Below, piece after piece: positions 11,546 through 43,765 of a stretch of DNA of 64,000 bases. Each line of letters begins with the position of its first letter. Positions within the stretch are counted from its first letter, which is position 1. A model generated the notes under the pieces. That model saw only the letters and a program-made list of their open reading frames with translations, was not told the DNA's origin and made no database searches. The position numbers were made by a program, and so were the translations under genes. Source of the stretch: Plazaster borealis (lineage: Eukaryota; Echinodermata; Asteroidea; Forcipulatida; Labidiasteridae); the NCBI GenBank assembly GCA_021014325.1, contig CM037457.1:6802721-6866720 (forward strand). Direction: 5' to 3'.

Positions 11546-11869
11546 GTGTCTTCCTCAACGATTTACACAATTTCCCTGACAGGACAGCGTGACAAAATGA
11601 TATAGAACGTACTAAACGTATTTGAAACTAAACAGAAAGTGATCAAATTTGCGCGTATGAGGCCTACGGATTGGTCAAAAACACTACAGTGTCCGTGTGC
11701 GAACCACCGCACTTATAGATCCTTGTCATTGGATGGATAAGGCCAAGAGCATTAGCTTTAACCCGGCTATAGCTCATAACAAGCTGATTTTTTCAGGACA
11801 GGTCCAGGAATATGTCTAGAATAACATACTAAAAGTCCCCTAAAATCCCCCTGGAGCTCTCTCCGAAAT

Positions 11870-12795
11870 CCAAGATGGCGTCCAAAATGGCTGCCATTTT
11901 CGAATCTTATCATAACTTTGCAACCAGACATGTTGTAAATACAAATAAAGGGTCGAAATATATGTTTTGAGGCACAAGGAATCTGATAGAATCATTACTT
12001 TGAGATTTTAAAACTCATAAGTATCTAAAACCAAGTTGGCATCCAAAATGGCGACCAAAATGGCAACCATTTTTAATCTTATCATAACTTTGCAACCAAA
12101 CATGTTGTAAACACAAATAATGGGTCGAAATATATGTTTTGAGGCACAAGGAATCTGATAGAATCATTACTTTGAGATTTTAAAACTCATAAGTATCTAA
12201 AACCAAGATGGCATCCAAAGTGGCGTCCAAAATGGCGTGCAAAATGGCAACCATTTTTAATCTTATCATAACTTTGCAATCAGACATGTTGTAAATATAA
12301 ATGAAGTGTCTAAATATGTTTTGAGGCACAAGGAATCTGATAGAATCATTACTTTGAGATTTTAAACCTCATAAGTATCTTAAACCAAGTTGGCATCCAA
12401 AATGGCGTCCAAAATGGCAACCATTTTTAATCTTATCATAACTTTGCAACCAAACATGTTGTAAACACAAATAATGGGTCTAAATATATGTTTTGAAGCA
12501 CAAGGAATCTGATAAAATAATTATTTTGAGATTTTAAAGCTCATAAGTATCTAAAACCAAGTTGGCACCCAAAATGGCGTCCAAAATGGCAACCATTTTT
12601 AATCTTATCATAACTTTGCAACCAAACATGTTGTAAACACAAATAATGAGTCGAAATATATGTTTTGAGGCACAAGGAATCTGATAGAATCATTACTTTG
12701 AGATTTTAAAACTCATAAGTATCTAAAACCAAGATGGCATCCAAAGTGGCGTCCAAAATGGCGTGCAAAATGGCAACCGTTTTTAATCTTATCAA
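11870..12795 (+). repeat. Tandem array, about 170-bp unit (left arm)
   Basis: The landmark CATAACTTTGCAA recurs near 11911, 12083, 12265, 12435 and 12607 (spacing about 171-182 bp). Each unit carries one to three copies of an (A)AAATGGCGTCC or AAGATGGC motif and GAGGCACAAGGAATCTGATA. Confidence 0.9.
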
Positions 12796-13395
12796 GAGCC
12801 AATCGGTAGGTCTACCTCTTAGTCAGTCGAGTCGTCCTCTATTCTCTCTGCATGAGTGTCAGATAACAACCAAGGATCAACCCTTCTTTGGAAAAAGATG
12901 GGGGTAGGTTTAACTTTGTGGACTCTCAAATTACCTTTGATTCTGAGGAGTCCACTTCAGGGTCTCCCATACATGTTAATCGTACATGCAGATTAGCAAC
13001 GAGAGAAGGAGGCTATGTGTGGCCTGGTAAAAATAAGACTGCTTCGGGAAGCCCAGCCGGGCCCTGGTCTCTTTGCGCTCTCCCAAACTAGAAGTTCTAA
13101 AACAAGAAGTCAATTTAACACGATGAGAGATCAGAGCTGGTCAGGGCTCCCAGTGGAGAACATATCTTTAGGCCTATCCTGCTAGCTTGAAATGTGTCAA
13201 CAGAGAGGGCTGCATGCGATTTTGTTTTTGCAGTGCAGCCCTGCCCTCTGTGAGTCTGTGTGATTGCTCGACAACATCAGGCAAGGCAAGTGAGGGATTC
13301 TTCCTGGGTATGGAACCTGAGATGTCTTTGGTACAGTAGGTCCGTTTACTTCGGATCAAAAGAGGGTAAATCAGTAGCCGCACAAATTTTTGAAA

Positions 13396-13608
13396 CCAGG
13401 GCTGTCGTGGCCAGAATCAGGCTATGAGGATCATTCTGTAACCAGGGATGGCATTGCCAGAATGGGACTCTGAGGACCACTCTGCATCCAGGGCTGGCAA
13501 GGCCAGAATGGGACTTTGAGGACCACTCTGCATCCAGAGCTGGCATGGCCAGAATGGGACTCTGAGGATCACTCTGCATCCGGCAAGCGTATGGCCAGAA
13601 TCATACAA
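13396..13608 (+). repeat. 46-bp tandem repeat, four full copies and a partial fifth
   Basis: Unit starts CCAGGGCTGGCAAGGCCAGA and ends CACTCTGCAT. Copies begin at about 13396, 13442, 13488 and 13534. The unit length is not a multiple of three, so the open frames across it are not meaningful. Confidence 0.88.
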
Positions 13609-14044
13609 TATTCCCTCGCGATATTTGTGGTAGAGATTGGCGGAAGGCATACGCAAATAAGTTCTCCAAGTGCCCGGATCTCGGTTCTGAGCACAAAAGA
13701 CTGGAAAAATGTTGTCAAAGGCTGAGAGTGGATCGGAGAGGTCTGTGTGCGGACAGTCACTGGAAGATCGTTTGAATGACTGCATGCTTGGTGGAGAGAC
13801 CATTCTGTAGGGAAGACTTTTCCTCTGGACGAACACTGCCATGACTCTTCCCTCATGGTGAACTATGTCATTTTTGTTTTATACAGACATGAGTGGTGAA
13901 TGAGACTGAGTTCTGCCTTGTCAGTTAATGTAGGAGACGACTGTTGAGTGTTGAGTTTTCTGATTTGACAAAAACAGCGTTCCCTGCGACAGTTCTGTGC
14001 AAGTGCCTCAATGTTTGCAAATTTAAGCTGTAAATGGGGGCAAT

Positions 14045-14560
14045 TTTGGACGCTGTCTTGGTTTTAGATACTTATGAGTTTTAAAATCTCAAAATAATTA
14101 TTCTATCAGATTCATTGTGCCTCAAAACATATATTTCGACCCTTTATTGATACTTACTACATGTCTGGTTGCAAAGTTATGATAAGATTCGAAATGGTTG
14201 CCATTTTGGACGCCATCTTGGTTTTAGATACTTATGATTTTTAAAATCTTAAAATAATGATTCTATCAGATTCCTTGTGCCTCAAAACATATATTTAGAC
14301 ACTTCATATATATTTACAACATGTCTGGTTGCAAAGTTATGATAAGATTAAAAATGGTGGCCATTTTGGACGCCATTTTGGACGCCATCTTGGTTTTAGA
14401 TACTTTTGAGTTTTAAAATCTTAAAATAATGATTCTATCAGAATCCTTGTGCCTCAAAACATATATATTTCGACCCTTTATTTTTATTTTCATCATGTCT
14501 GGTTGCAAAGTTATAATAATATTCGAAAATGGCGGCCATTTTGGACGCCATTTTGGATTT
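14045..14560 (-). repeat. Tandem array, about 170-bp unit (right, inverted arm)
   Basis: Inverted counterpart of the 11870-12795 array. GGTTTTAGATACTT recurs near 14059, 14221 and 14392, each followed by ATCAGATTC and CCTCAAAACATATAT. Confidence 0.88.
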
Positions 14561-14700
14561 CGGAGAGAGCTCCAGGGGGATTTTAGGGGACTTTTAGTAT
14601 GTTATTCTAGACACATTCCTGGACCTATCCTGAAAAAATCAGCTTGTTATGAGCTATAGCCGGGTTTTGACATATATGACCTAATGCTCTTGGTCATATT

Positions 14701-15600
14701 TTATTTTGCCATAATATATAGCTCTATGGTGTGAAGTACGAGGATGTCCAGCCACTTTTCTCCGTGGTCCTATTCTTTACTACTATAGTACTACGGTGGT
14801 CTAGGTATCGAAAGGACGTTGCGAAAGTACATAGGGTCACCGAGTTCATTTACCTATTAATTTTGGGCTAGTGAAATATCTACTGTAACTCAGGACATAA
14901 ATAAATTAAATTTGTGACATTTCAAATACTTTGAATAATTGTTTCAAACTTCAGTTCAGTTATATTTGACAGAACTTGTATTTTAATATTCACATGGACT
15001 TAATATAAATTTTACAACATTTAAAAAATAATAATACAAATACCGGTTTATGACCATTATTTTGAATACCTGCTTACAGATTTATGTACAGAAAATTAAT
15101 TATAGATAATATTACTGATTATCTGTTAAATGATGAAATAATGAAAAAAGGCATTTATTGTATTGATAAAAATATGCACTTGTCATGACAAATAAAGATA
15201 TGGCTGCACAATTCTTTGCAGAATTCAACAAAGTCTTCATTATGACTTTTATGAGCAGTAATACGTAAAAAGAGAAGTTGAATCAATATATTTTTGATTT
15301 TTTAATTGAATTGTTTTGTTGATTTTTTTCTCAAAATTTTACTAATTTTTCTTAAAATTTCACTCAGTACAAAAACACAGACTTTCTGTATGAAAGCACA
15401 GTTTCACTGCGTCCAGAAATTAAAGAACCATACCATTTTCCACCCAGCCTCGTTTTGGGCCAGTGAGTCAAGACCTGCTTTTCTTACTGCCTTCCTCTCA
15501 TAGAAAAATTGTACCATGAAAAAAATCGTACAGGTAGTTGACTTCAGAGGCAGGGAACTGCCTTTGCATCAGTGTATATAACAATATCTCCAGTCAGCGA
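14701..15600. other. AT-rich intergenic DNA
   Basis: No exon, tRNA or repeat with recognisable ends was found here. Composition is strongly AT-rich. Confidence 0.5.
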
Positions 15601-15611
15601 AGTCACTGACA

Positions 15612-15820
15612 GGGAGTGAGGCCGTGTCCGAATTGGCGGCTATGGCTATGGCTGGATCACCGCATCATTCAACTGTTGAAGTATAGGACCTCCTTAGCAA
15701 CAGTCGTAGCCGTAGCTATAGCCGCTAATTCAGATTTGGCCTAAATTCTTAGTATCTAAAACCATGTCCGAATTGGGGGCTAAGGCCTTAGCAACAGCCA
15801 CAGCCGCTAATTCCGACACG
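15612..15820. mobile_element. MITE pair with TCCGAATTGGCGGCT ends
   Basis: An inverted-repeat element of about 130 bp (CGTGTCCGAATTGGCGGCTA to GCCGCTAATTCAGATTTGGCC) is followed at 15765-15820 by a shorter second copy with the same ends (TGTCCGAATTGGGGGCT to GCCGCTAATTCCGACACG). Confidence 0.65.
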
Positions 15821-16649
15821 CCTTTATTTACAAAGCAGTTTTCCCCTGTTTGGCATTTTGTGCCAAAGGCCGGTTGGATATTGGCAGGTTTTATGTGGCA
15901 GTTTATAATTACAAAGCATTGTTTCTCCACAGAAATTTGTTTAATTTACATGAATAATTGATTGATAATCAAGGTATTTTGAAAATACAGATATGACATT
16001 GGGTAAAACGCTCTTACAAGTCTCTCAATTCAGTTTAGAAAATCAAGAGTACAAATACAAAAAAGCCTCAGAAATACAACATTTGTTTCTTTTGTATAGA
16101 AAGAACATTCAACTAACATTTGATCGTACATTATTAAGGGTATGGGTTTTCCTTTTGGTAACAAAACTTGAAAAAGGCTCCTGACAATCGCTCAAAAATG
16201 TCAAGCAGTTATTCCAATAAAACTAGTTTGATTTTAGTCTTAAGTGATGAAATTTGACGAATGTTGAAATTCCTGAAAAATAACTTGTGGTCCTGGGACT
16301 CGGAACCTCTCAGATGTTACAGTTCAGGAGATCTACAGACTCTGTGCATCACCAGAAAAACAAAACTACAGGTTTGGGCACAATGTGGACAATTTCTGAA
16401 ATCAGGAAAAATACTGAGAAATCACATGCCTGTTTTAGACAGAGAAGGATACTAGCCAACATAGGATACATCTCTACTGTGAAGAAGTATTGTTGCTGAA
16501 AAAGCTAGGGGTCCACCTAGCACCTTCATATGGCTGTTTAAGCATGAAACTATTAAATAAGCAACAAAGCAATTTGCTTACAATATCGATATTTTAAACA
16601 TTTCCTTAAAGAGACAATACATTGATGGTTTTAAATAAGCACACCATAC
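15821..16649. other. No gene recognised
   Basis: AT-rich. A 64-codon ATG-initiated frame at 16261-16455 (plus) has balanced composition but no recognisable domain and no clear splice context. Confidence 0.4.
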
Positions 16650-16853
16650 CTATGACAATTTCATTTAATTTGCTCAGATTTGAGTAAAGACAACTTAAAA
16701 CAGTCCATATTTTGCCAGGGAGTTTTTTCACAATCCCAACCAGGCTTAATTCGATTGCAGCTATTGAAATAAGCAGTTGGTGATTTGTGGGGTCTTCAAT
16801 TGCTAATTCCTTGAGTTTGTGGTAAAAATGCTTCCCTTGAGGAATGGTGCTCA
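16650..16853 (-). CDS. Orphan internal exon candidate
   Basis: A 204-nt open stretch lies between an acceptor (ccaacag before 16853) and a donor (G/gtatgg after 16650), in symmetric phase 1. Its translation includes STIPQGKHFYHKLKEL, AIEDPTNHQLLISI and a hydrophobic-rich remainder. I do not recognise the family, and I found no partner exon within 15 kb. It could be a fragment of an unrecognised gene, a retained piece of a mobile element, or chance. Confidence 0.25.
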
Positions 16854-17023
16854 CTGTTGGTATGTATAAATAATCAGTTGAATGTCAGATTGAAACTCTA
16901 GTTTTCTTCTCGATAATTACAAACCCTATTCTTTGTCTTTCAACATAAATTTGATAAGCAATATTTTCTGCTTAATTAGCTCTTCAACATTGGGGTTAGG
17001 TGGTTTGTTCACAACCAGAGCCG

Positions 17024-17226
17024 TATATTGAGAGACTTGAGACAACTTGCGATTAGAAGCCATTTTGTGTCAAAAAAAATGTATTGGCGAATACAGGGTG
17101 CCAGATTAGTCTGCCCATTGGGTTGTGCTGCATTTGGACCAAAAATAGCGTCTAGCAACCACCTGACCGTAGAAAACTGGTCCCTCTATGTCGCAACTCT
17201 CTTAATACACAGCTCTGTCCACAACA
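17024..17226 (+). mobile_element. About 205-bp MITE, copy A
   Basis: Ends CCAGAGCCGTATATTGAGAG and the inverse CTCTTAATACACAGCTCTG. Internal landmarks: TTGCGATTAGAAGCCATTTT and CCCATTGGGTTGTGCTGCAT. A second copy in opposite orientation is at 56609-56816. Flanking CACAA repeats suggest a short target duplication but the exact border is unclear. Confidence 0.72.
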
Positions 17227-17229
17227 TTT

Positions 17230-18360
17230 GAACTGGTATGGTCTAGTCCTCCCTTGGTGACATAAATGAGCACATAAGATGAAATGTAGAAACAAACCTC
17301 TGGCTCTATTTGAAGCCACACCTTCTCCAAAGTCACAATCATTAGATATTGTACCTGGTATTGTACATGGTATCAAAATGGTCACGGTGGAAAACTTCCC
17401 ATGAAATATTTTTGCCTGAAATGCAATTGTTTTTGAGAAATGGTTAGAACAATTAATTGTGATCTCGCCAGTCCGAAATCCAATGTTTGAAAACAGTGAT
17501 GTTTTTTTTCACTATTTCCTTGTGACTCAGATGACTGATTGAGCTTATACTTTCACAGGTTTGATATTTCACATAATATTGAGTCACACAGCATGTGGAT
17601 ACTGCTTGATAGTTACCAATGCTGGCAGCGTGCATTAAGGATAATACCAAAGTTACGTGTTCATTTCTTGATCTTTTGGATATTAAACAAAATTATTTCG
17701 GAGTTGACAATTCCACGTATTGATTCTTTACTGATTTACATATCAAATGGGAAACACAATCGAAAATTGAAAGAAAACAAACATCGAAAAATGTAACAGA
17801 AAAATAGATCGCAACTTCCTTTTGACTTTGTTTTAAATACACTCTGTACATAAATAAATTGATTATTTCTAAGTCTAACTTGATCTTGTTTATACCTGAA
17901 TACCCCAAGCTGCTTATTAATACATATTACAATGAATTATTATTCATTTACAATATTGAGTTTTTGATACAGTATTTCAGGTTGTACATTCCTGTAATCA
18001 TTGTACACTAATTCATAATTCTGTACAGAACTGTTACACTTCCTCAACAAAAAAATATATTTTGTTCATTTACATGAGCACAATGGCAATTGTTTATTAA
18101 CAATATATGAATCAGGCATAACAAAAGGAGTGTTTATAGCTGATACTGTCCCTTCCACTATCCTCCTCAATAATTTGTCCAAGTCTTGCGCTTATTTGAA
18201 CAGTCTTGTGCTTATTTGAACATTTTGGGGCATCCTTGTTTCCTTGTACAATGAGTGCCAACATTGAAATACACACAAGACTTGCAAAGTCTATTACTTA
18301 CAGAGTTTGACAAAAAATTGCACCCGCTCTCAGATACCAAAATGAAAGGTTTCTCTGCGA
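17230..18360. other. No gene recognised
   Basis: About 1.1 kb of AT-rich sequence with only short chance frames on both strands. Confidence 0.45.
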
Positions 18361-18364
18361 TTAT

Positions 18365-18742
18365 TAAAGGGATTGTATATGTTTGGTAATTGGAACCAAC
18401 TGCTTGTTTCAATCCTATTTAGTTGTAGATATATACCATAAAACTAACCTGTAAAAATAATTTCATTTCAAAAGGCGGTCGCGTTTTTGAGATATTGTCG
18501 AAAATCTGGAGCGGTTTGTCCACGCAGGAAGAATAATCTGCAATTGGAATACACAATTGCTTCTCAGATTCAAATTTTTGGGGATAAAAAGTGATATCTT
18601 TTTCCATAACCGCAGTGCTTCTAAGTGAAAAGTTTCTCAAAATGCATTATACCATACTATTCAAAGCTGCTGTGTACTTCTTAGTAAGTTTTTATAGCCA
18701 TTAATTTTCAGAGTCATTACCAAACTTACACAGACCCTTTAA
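18365..18742. mobile_element. TTAA-flanked MITE, intact copy
   Basis: Starts TTAAAGGGATTGTATATG and ends CACAGACCCTTTAA; TIRs run about 28 bp to GTTTGGTAAT. The same family, broken by an insertion, occurs at 54972-55694. Confidence 0.82.
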
Positions 18743-19127
18743 GTCAATCGTTCACTACACAAATACGTTTTTAATGCCAACGGGTAAAGCAAACATTCAT
18801 AAATACCCGGGACAGTTTATCCATTCTGATCGGTCAAGAGGAGATCACATGTTCATGTTTAAACGTGCGATATAAACATGGTGAGAAATGTTTAAAGATA
18901 CGCGCTAATTTATGCCAAACGCAATCAATACATACCGGTACTCTTTAATGTAAATTTGTTGGTACTTGCGCGTACGCACAACCGTTGAGTGTCGCATGCA
19001 ATTTGTTGACCCTTCGCAAAACGGAGCTCGAGGACGTGACAGGAATTGAAAATTTACAGAAAAGTAGTTACAGATTTTCCAACATTATTATGCTTTTTCA
19101 CACTAAAGGGCATTTATGAATGGGATT

Positions 19128-19247
19128 AAAAGAGTAGCGACTCAGTCTTAACTGGCCGTTTAAAACTTTGCAGGGTCGATCCTTTATCAAATGGCCACGA
19201 CCCTGCCGGTTTTAAACGACCGGATAAGAACTCGTCGCCACCCTTTT
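19128..19247. mobile_element. Short palindromic MITE, about 120 bp
   Basis: AAAGAGTAGCGACTCAGTCTTA pairs with TAAGAACTCGTCGCCACCCTTTT, and CAGGGTCG with CGACCCTG in the centre; one long hairpin. Confidence 0.6.
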
Positions 19248-19545
19248 ATTCCCTAAGTTAACAACCTGAAAAAATTCAAAACTGTTATTTTACAATTCCA
19301 AGCAATAACAAAGTTACGAGATCAATTCATAATCAGGGAAACGTTAAAAGAGATTTGAAAGTGGACCTTTCTGATCAGCTTGGCAAGTTGTTGGTAAAGT
19401 AGAACAAGGTTATTAGCCAAAGTGTTGCGTGAACAATTTTTTGAGTGACTGTTTCTCTACTAATATATTCTTAGCAAACAGTTACTCTAAAATAAATCAG
19501 TATTTGTTAAATTTGTGATTGCTACTCACATAGTACGAAAATATG

Positions 19546-19850
19546 TTAACTCTTTCAGTGCCCAGCTTTTTTAGGTTTTTCAAAATTCTGTATAAACAAA
19601 ATAATAATAAGTCTTTCTCACCAAACAAAATGTCTTTTGCTGATTTGTGTTGCCTCGGTCCATCCCAAAAACAATAACATTTCTCGAGTGATAATGCCCT
19701 CTCGTGATAACATGTATACTATGGGGCGTACATGTACGATTGATGACACTTTTTGAGTACATAAAAAAACATTGTACATGTACGATAACGGCGCTTTCGG
19801 AATACATAAAACAGATCGCACATGTGCGACCTTGGCACTGAAAGAGTTAA
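19546..19850. mobile_element. TTAA-flanked MITE with CTCTTTCAGTGCC ends
   Basis: TTAACTCTTTCAGTGCC at the left and GGCACTGAAAGAGTTAA at the right are perfect inverses. The interior contains GTACATGTACGAT repeats. Confidence 0.8.
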
Positions 19851-20990
19851 TGCAATTGTATGTTGTTTAAAACACGGTGCCATTATTAGAAGCTCATCAT
19901 ATTGAACTCAAATTGCAAGAGTACATGTAAATGCCTGTACATAAGACATTTGGATAAAGATAATTTTTGAGTTTGTTATTTTGATTAAGATTCTTTAAAG
20001 ATACCTAAATGTAAAACGTCAAGCTTATTTGATTGATAAAAACAAATTTATACAAATGACTGCGGTTAGGAATGGCATTAATGATTATCATCAACATTGA
20101 TTTTATTGATTGATTTTGTTTTAGTTTTGAAGATAATTTGTTTCCCTGTCAAAACAACCAAGTTATTTTGCGACTGAATCAGGGAATTTTAACAGTATAT
20201 ATTTAGTAAATGCCCATTGTTATGCCCACTTAAATGAATCCCCCTGCAAATTTGGCACTGAATGTTACGAACACCACCTTGGTTCACTTAGGGATGTGAC
20301 ACCATGAGTGACATCGGTTATTCAACAGCATTTACAGAATTAAATGGATATATTTATCTAGCCTCTTGTTTCAACCTCTTTTCGTCTTGACTGAAATCCT
20401 ATTTACTTCTCTCATTCCGTTCTCTTATAATTGTTTGCATTAGATTGAAAAAGTGTTACATTTCAATTAGAATGATGACAACTCTGTAAAAATCTTAAAT
20501 GTGTGTCAAGTTTTGATTCTACAAAATGTCAATTTGATATGTGATAATGAAGTTCCTTCCTTGGGAAGTAAATTTAGCACTTTATCAAACGTATGGTACA
20601 TTATTGGATTTGGATTGGAAAAGTAAATTCATTCCACAACTAGTATGTGAAAAACAAAAACATCAAATGCAGCTATCAAGTTTTCAGTAAAGAATCATAT
20701 AACACTTAAGGTTTTGTAAGTGACTGTGAAAACATTCATTATGTGTTACTGTATACCGGAAAACATCGGAAAATATCGGAAACTCCCAGAAAAAAACAGA
20801 AAACTACAGGAAAACACCAGAAAACTTCCCAAATCACACAAAAACACTTGACAACAGTTGTTTGTTCTTACATGTTAGTTTTGGTTCATCAGATGACATG
20901 AAAAAGTATCTGAAATAATCACTGTTTGTAACTTCTCAAAGTCATCCTTTCACTTTTGTTGATTTCACTGCAGTGTATCGCGATTCAACA
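19851..20990. other. No gene recognised
   Basis: AT-rich; a low-complexity GGAAAACATC/GAAAACACC-like run at 20755-20835 is the only structure seen. Confidence 0.45.
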
Positions 20991-21095
20991 CCATACTACC
21001 AAATAACAATATTCTTTATCCCCGATGCAAATTTAACATCTATTAAATTGTGTGGTTCCCGCTGCTAAAATATAGGATTCAAACTGCCTCTAGCC

Positions 21096-21177
21096 ACCGG
21101 GCAATCTCGGTGGTCTAGTTGGTAAGACATTTGCTCTAGATTGGCAAAGGTCGTGGGTTCGAATCCCACCCGAGTAA
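21096..21177 (+). repeat. tRNA-like SINE head
   Basis: A cloverleaf can be drawn: A box TGGTCTAGTTGGT, anticodon arm TTGCT-CTAGATT-GGCAA, T arm GTGGG-TTCGAAT-CCCAC, and acceptor end CCGAGTA pairing with CTCGG. Two acceptor pairs mismatch, and it is followed directly by repeat sequence, so a SINE head is more likely than a working tRNA gene. Confidence 0.65.
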
Positions 21178-21180
21178 TAT

Positions 21181-21348
21181 CAGGCCTGGAATTACACGGA
21201 GACCACGCAGGCCATGGCCTCCGTTGTCCCTGGTCTTGGCCTTGGTGCCCCCACAAATGTTTCCCATAGACTTTAAGATTTTATAATGGAAGTGCCCTTT
21301 GCAAAATGAAAATGGCCTTGCCCTCTCAACGATGAAATTCCAGGCCTG
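21181..21348. mobile_element. 168-bp MITE with perfect 13-bp TIRs and 6-bp target copy
   Basis: Ends CAGGCCTGGAATT and AATTCCAGGCCTG are exact inverses. TAATAT flanks both sides (21175-21180, 21349-21354). A second, slightly shorter copy is at 57836-57987. Confidence 0.82.
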
Positions 21349-21752
21349 TAATATGCCTGTGATTTTTTTTTCACAGGACTCGGGAAAGTACTGAGTATAC
21401 AGTGCTTTACACACATTGGTGTACGGGTAAAACCAAATAACAATATTCTTTATCCCCGATGCAAATTTAACATCTATTACATACTATTGTTTTAATATAC
21501 ACAAAAATCGCCAGAAGCAAAGGGAGGACTTTGAGAAGTTGAATACAGTCCAAACAGGGTGATTTTGTCTTTGGATACTTATTCATGATTGATGATGATG
21601 CACCCAAAACATTGGAGAACAAGCCCGGTATTAGTAACACCCCACTTATTTTGAGTTGGAAAATGGAAAAAATGAACCTGAGTGTTGGTGACAAGCTTCT
21701 CCCGTCATTTTGGGACTAGACAAAAAATGTGGAACGGTTTAACCTTTATGTT

Positions 21753-43014
<21,262 letters not shown>

Positions 43015-43017
<3 letters not shown>

Positions 43018-43765
43018 GGTGATTTTTTTCTTGTACACCCTATGTTCGCCTTTCACGGCGTAAATCGCCGTCAAAATACTGGCTACATCGACGAAAGTTC
43101 TCCCGCATTTCGATTCGACTCCAGCTAAGTAAAAAAATAGTCAACAACCTGCATTGCGCATGTCCTGCATGGACCGAAAACCTCTATAAAACTGTCTCCT
43201 ATTGGTTACTTTTGTTCATGTCTAATAAATTGTTCAATATATTTTTAACTCAAAATAACACATTTTTGAAATTGTATATATCTTCTGAAAAATACAACGT
43301 TTTAAACGTTCAATCCTTAATATTAACCCAAAATATTTTTGATTTCGGAACAATAACCCAATTTTCTTTAAAACGGGCCACAGCAAAATTACACCAATTG
43401 ATGACGTCGTCTGCTTTTTGTAACTCAGGCATTTCCCGTATAATTTTTATATTTTTCCAGAGAAGTCAGCTGTTGAACTTCTAAAGCTTTTTAATTTATA
43501 TTTTATCTCTTTATGTAAGATTAACTCGGGTTTTAAACTTCAAACTGGAGTCAAATGAGGCCCCTTTTTGTCACTATTCGTGCGGCCGTGACGAGGTATT
43601 TTCAGTAACAAAAGTTTGAGAGGTTAAATGTCGGTCATTGACCCCGTGACGGTCAAAGGTCAACTCTCCAAAATGACAACATCAAGACAAGTTCATCCAG
43701 TGAACTGTGTTTTTCATACACAGTTTTAAATAAGTGGTAGGCCTGCAGTGAACAGAACAAACAAA
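43015..43765. promoter_or_regulatory. Probable bidirectional promoter between the MBT/SAM gene and WBP4
   Basis: The two genes start head to head. The minus-strand first exon is essentially 5' UTR, ending with the start codon (43017-43015). Candidate elements: NRF1-like TGCGCATG 43155-43162, ATTGG (inverted CCAAT) 43201-43205, TATAAAA 43185-43191 and a DR1-like site at 43650-43662. TSS positions cannot be fixed from sequence. Confidence 0.5.
43650..43662 (+). promoter_or_regulatory. DR1-like nuclear receptor site
   Basis: CGGTCAAAGGTCA differs by one base from the DR1 consensus AGGTCAAAGGTCA. It lies about 110 bp upstream of the WBP4 start codon. Confidence 0.4.

Larger units (their letters stand above)
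11745..14700. mobile_element. About 2.9-kb inverted-repeat element whose TIRs are satellite arrays
   Basis: The outer inverted arms pair from CCAAGAGCATTAG (about 11743) against its inverse (about 14680), then through CCCGGCTATAGCTCATAAC and CCCCTGGAGCTCTCTCCG. Next inward come arrays of a roughly 170-bp unit, about 5 copies at 11870-12795 and about 3 inverted copies at 14045-14560. The middle, 12800-14040, is unique apart from a 46-bp tandem array. No transposase was found, so it is non-autonomous or not a classical transposon. Confidence 0.7.
20998..21479. repeat. 48-bp direct repeats flanking a SINE-plus-MITE block
   Basis: Positions 20998-21045 and 21432-21479 are identical (start ACCAAATAACAATATTC, end AACATCTATTA). 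The 386 bp between them hold a SINE head and a complete MITE. This looks like a segmental duplication with the repeats inserted between the copies. Confidence 0.85.

Noticed and set aside
13346..13856. Overlapping minus-strand frames across the 46-bp array
   Set aside because: The unit length is not divisible by three, so the apparent protein repeats shift frame between units.
11870..14560. A CRISPR array
   Set aside because: Eukaryotic DNA; the units are contiguous 170-bp tandem repeats without spacers.
16261..16455. A 64-codon ATG-initiated plus-strand gene
   Set aside because: No domain, no splice or promoter context; length is within chance for this composition.
21096..21177. A functional tRNA-Ser(AGA) gene
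   Set aside because: Acceptor mismatches, no long variable arm, and direct continuation into repeat sequence; better explained as a SINE head.
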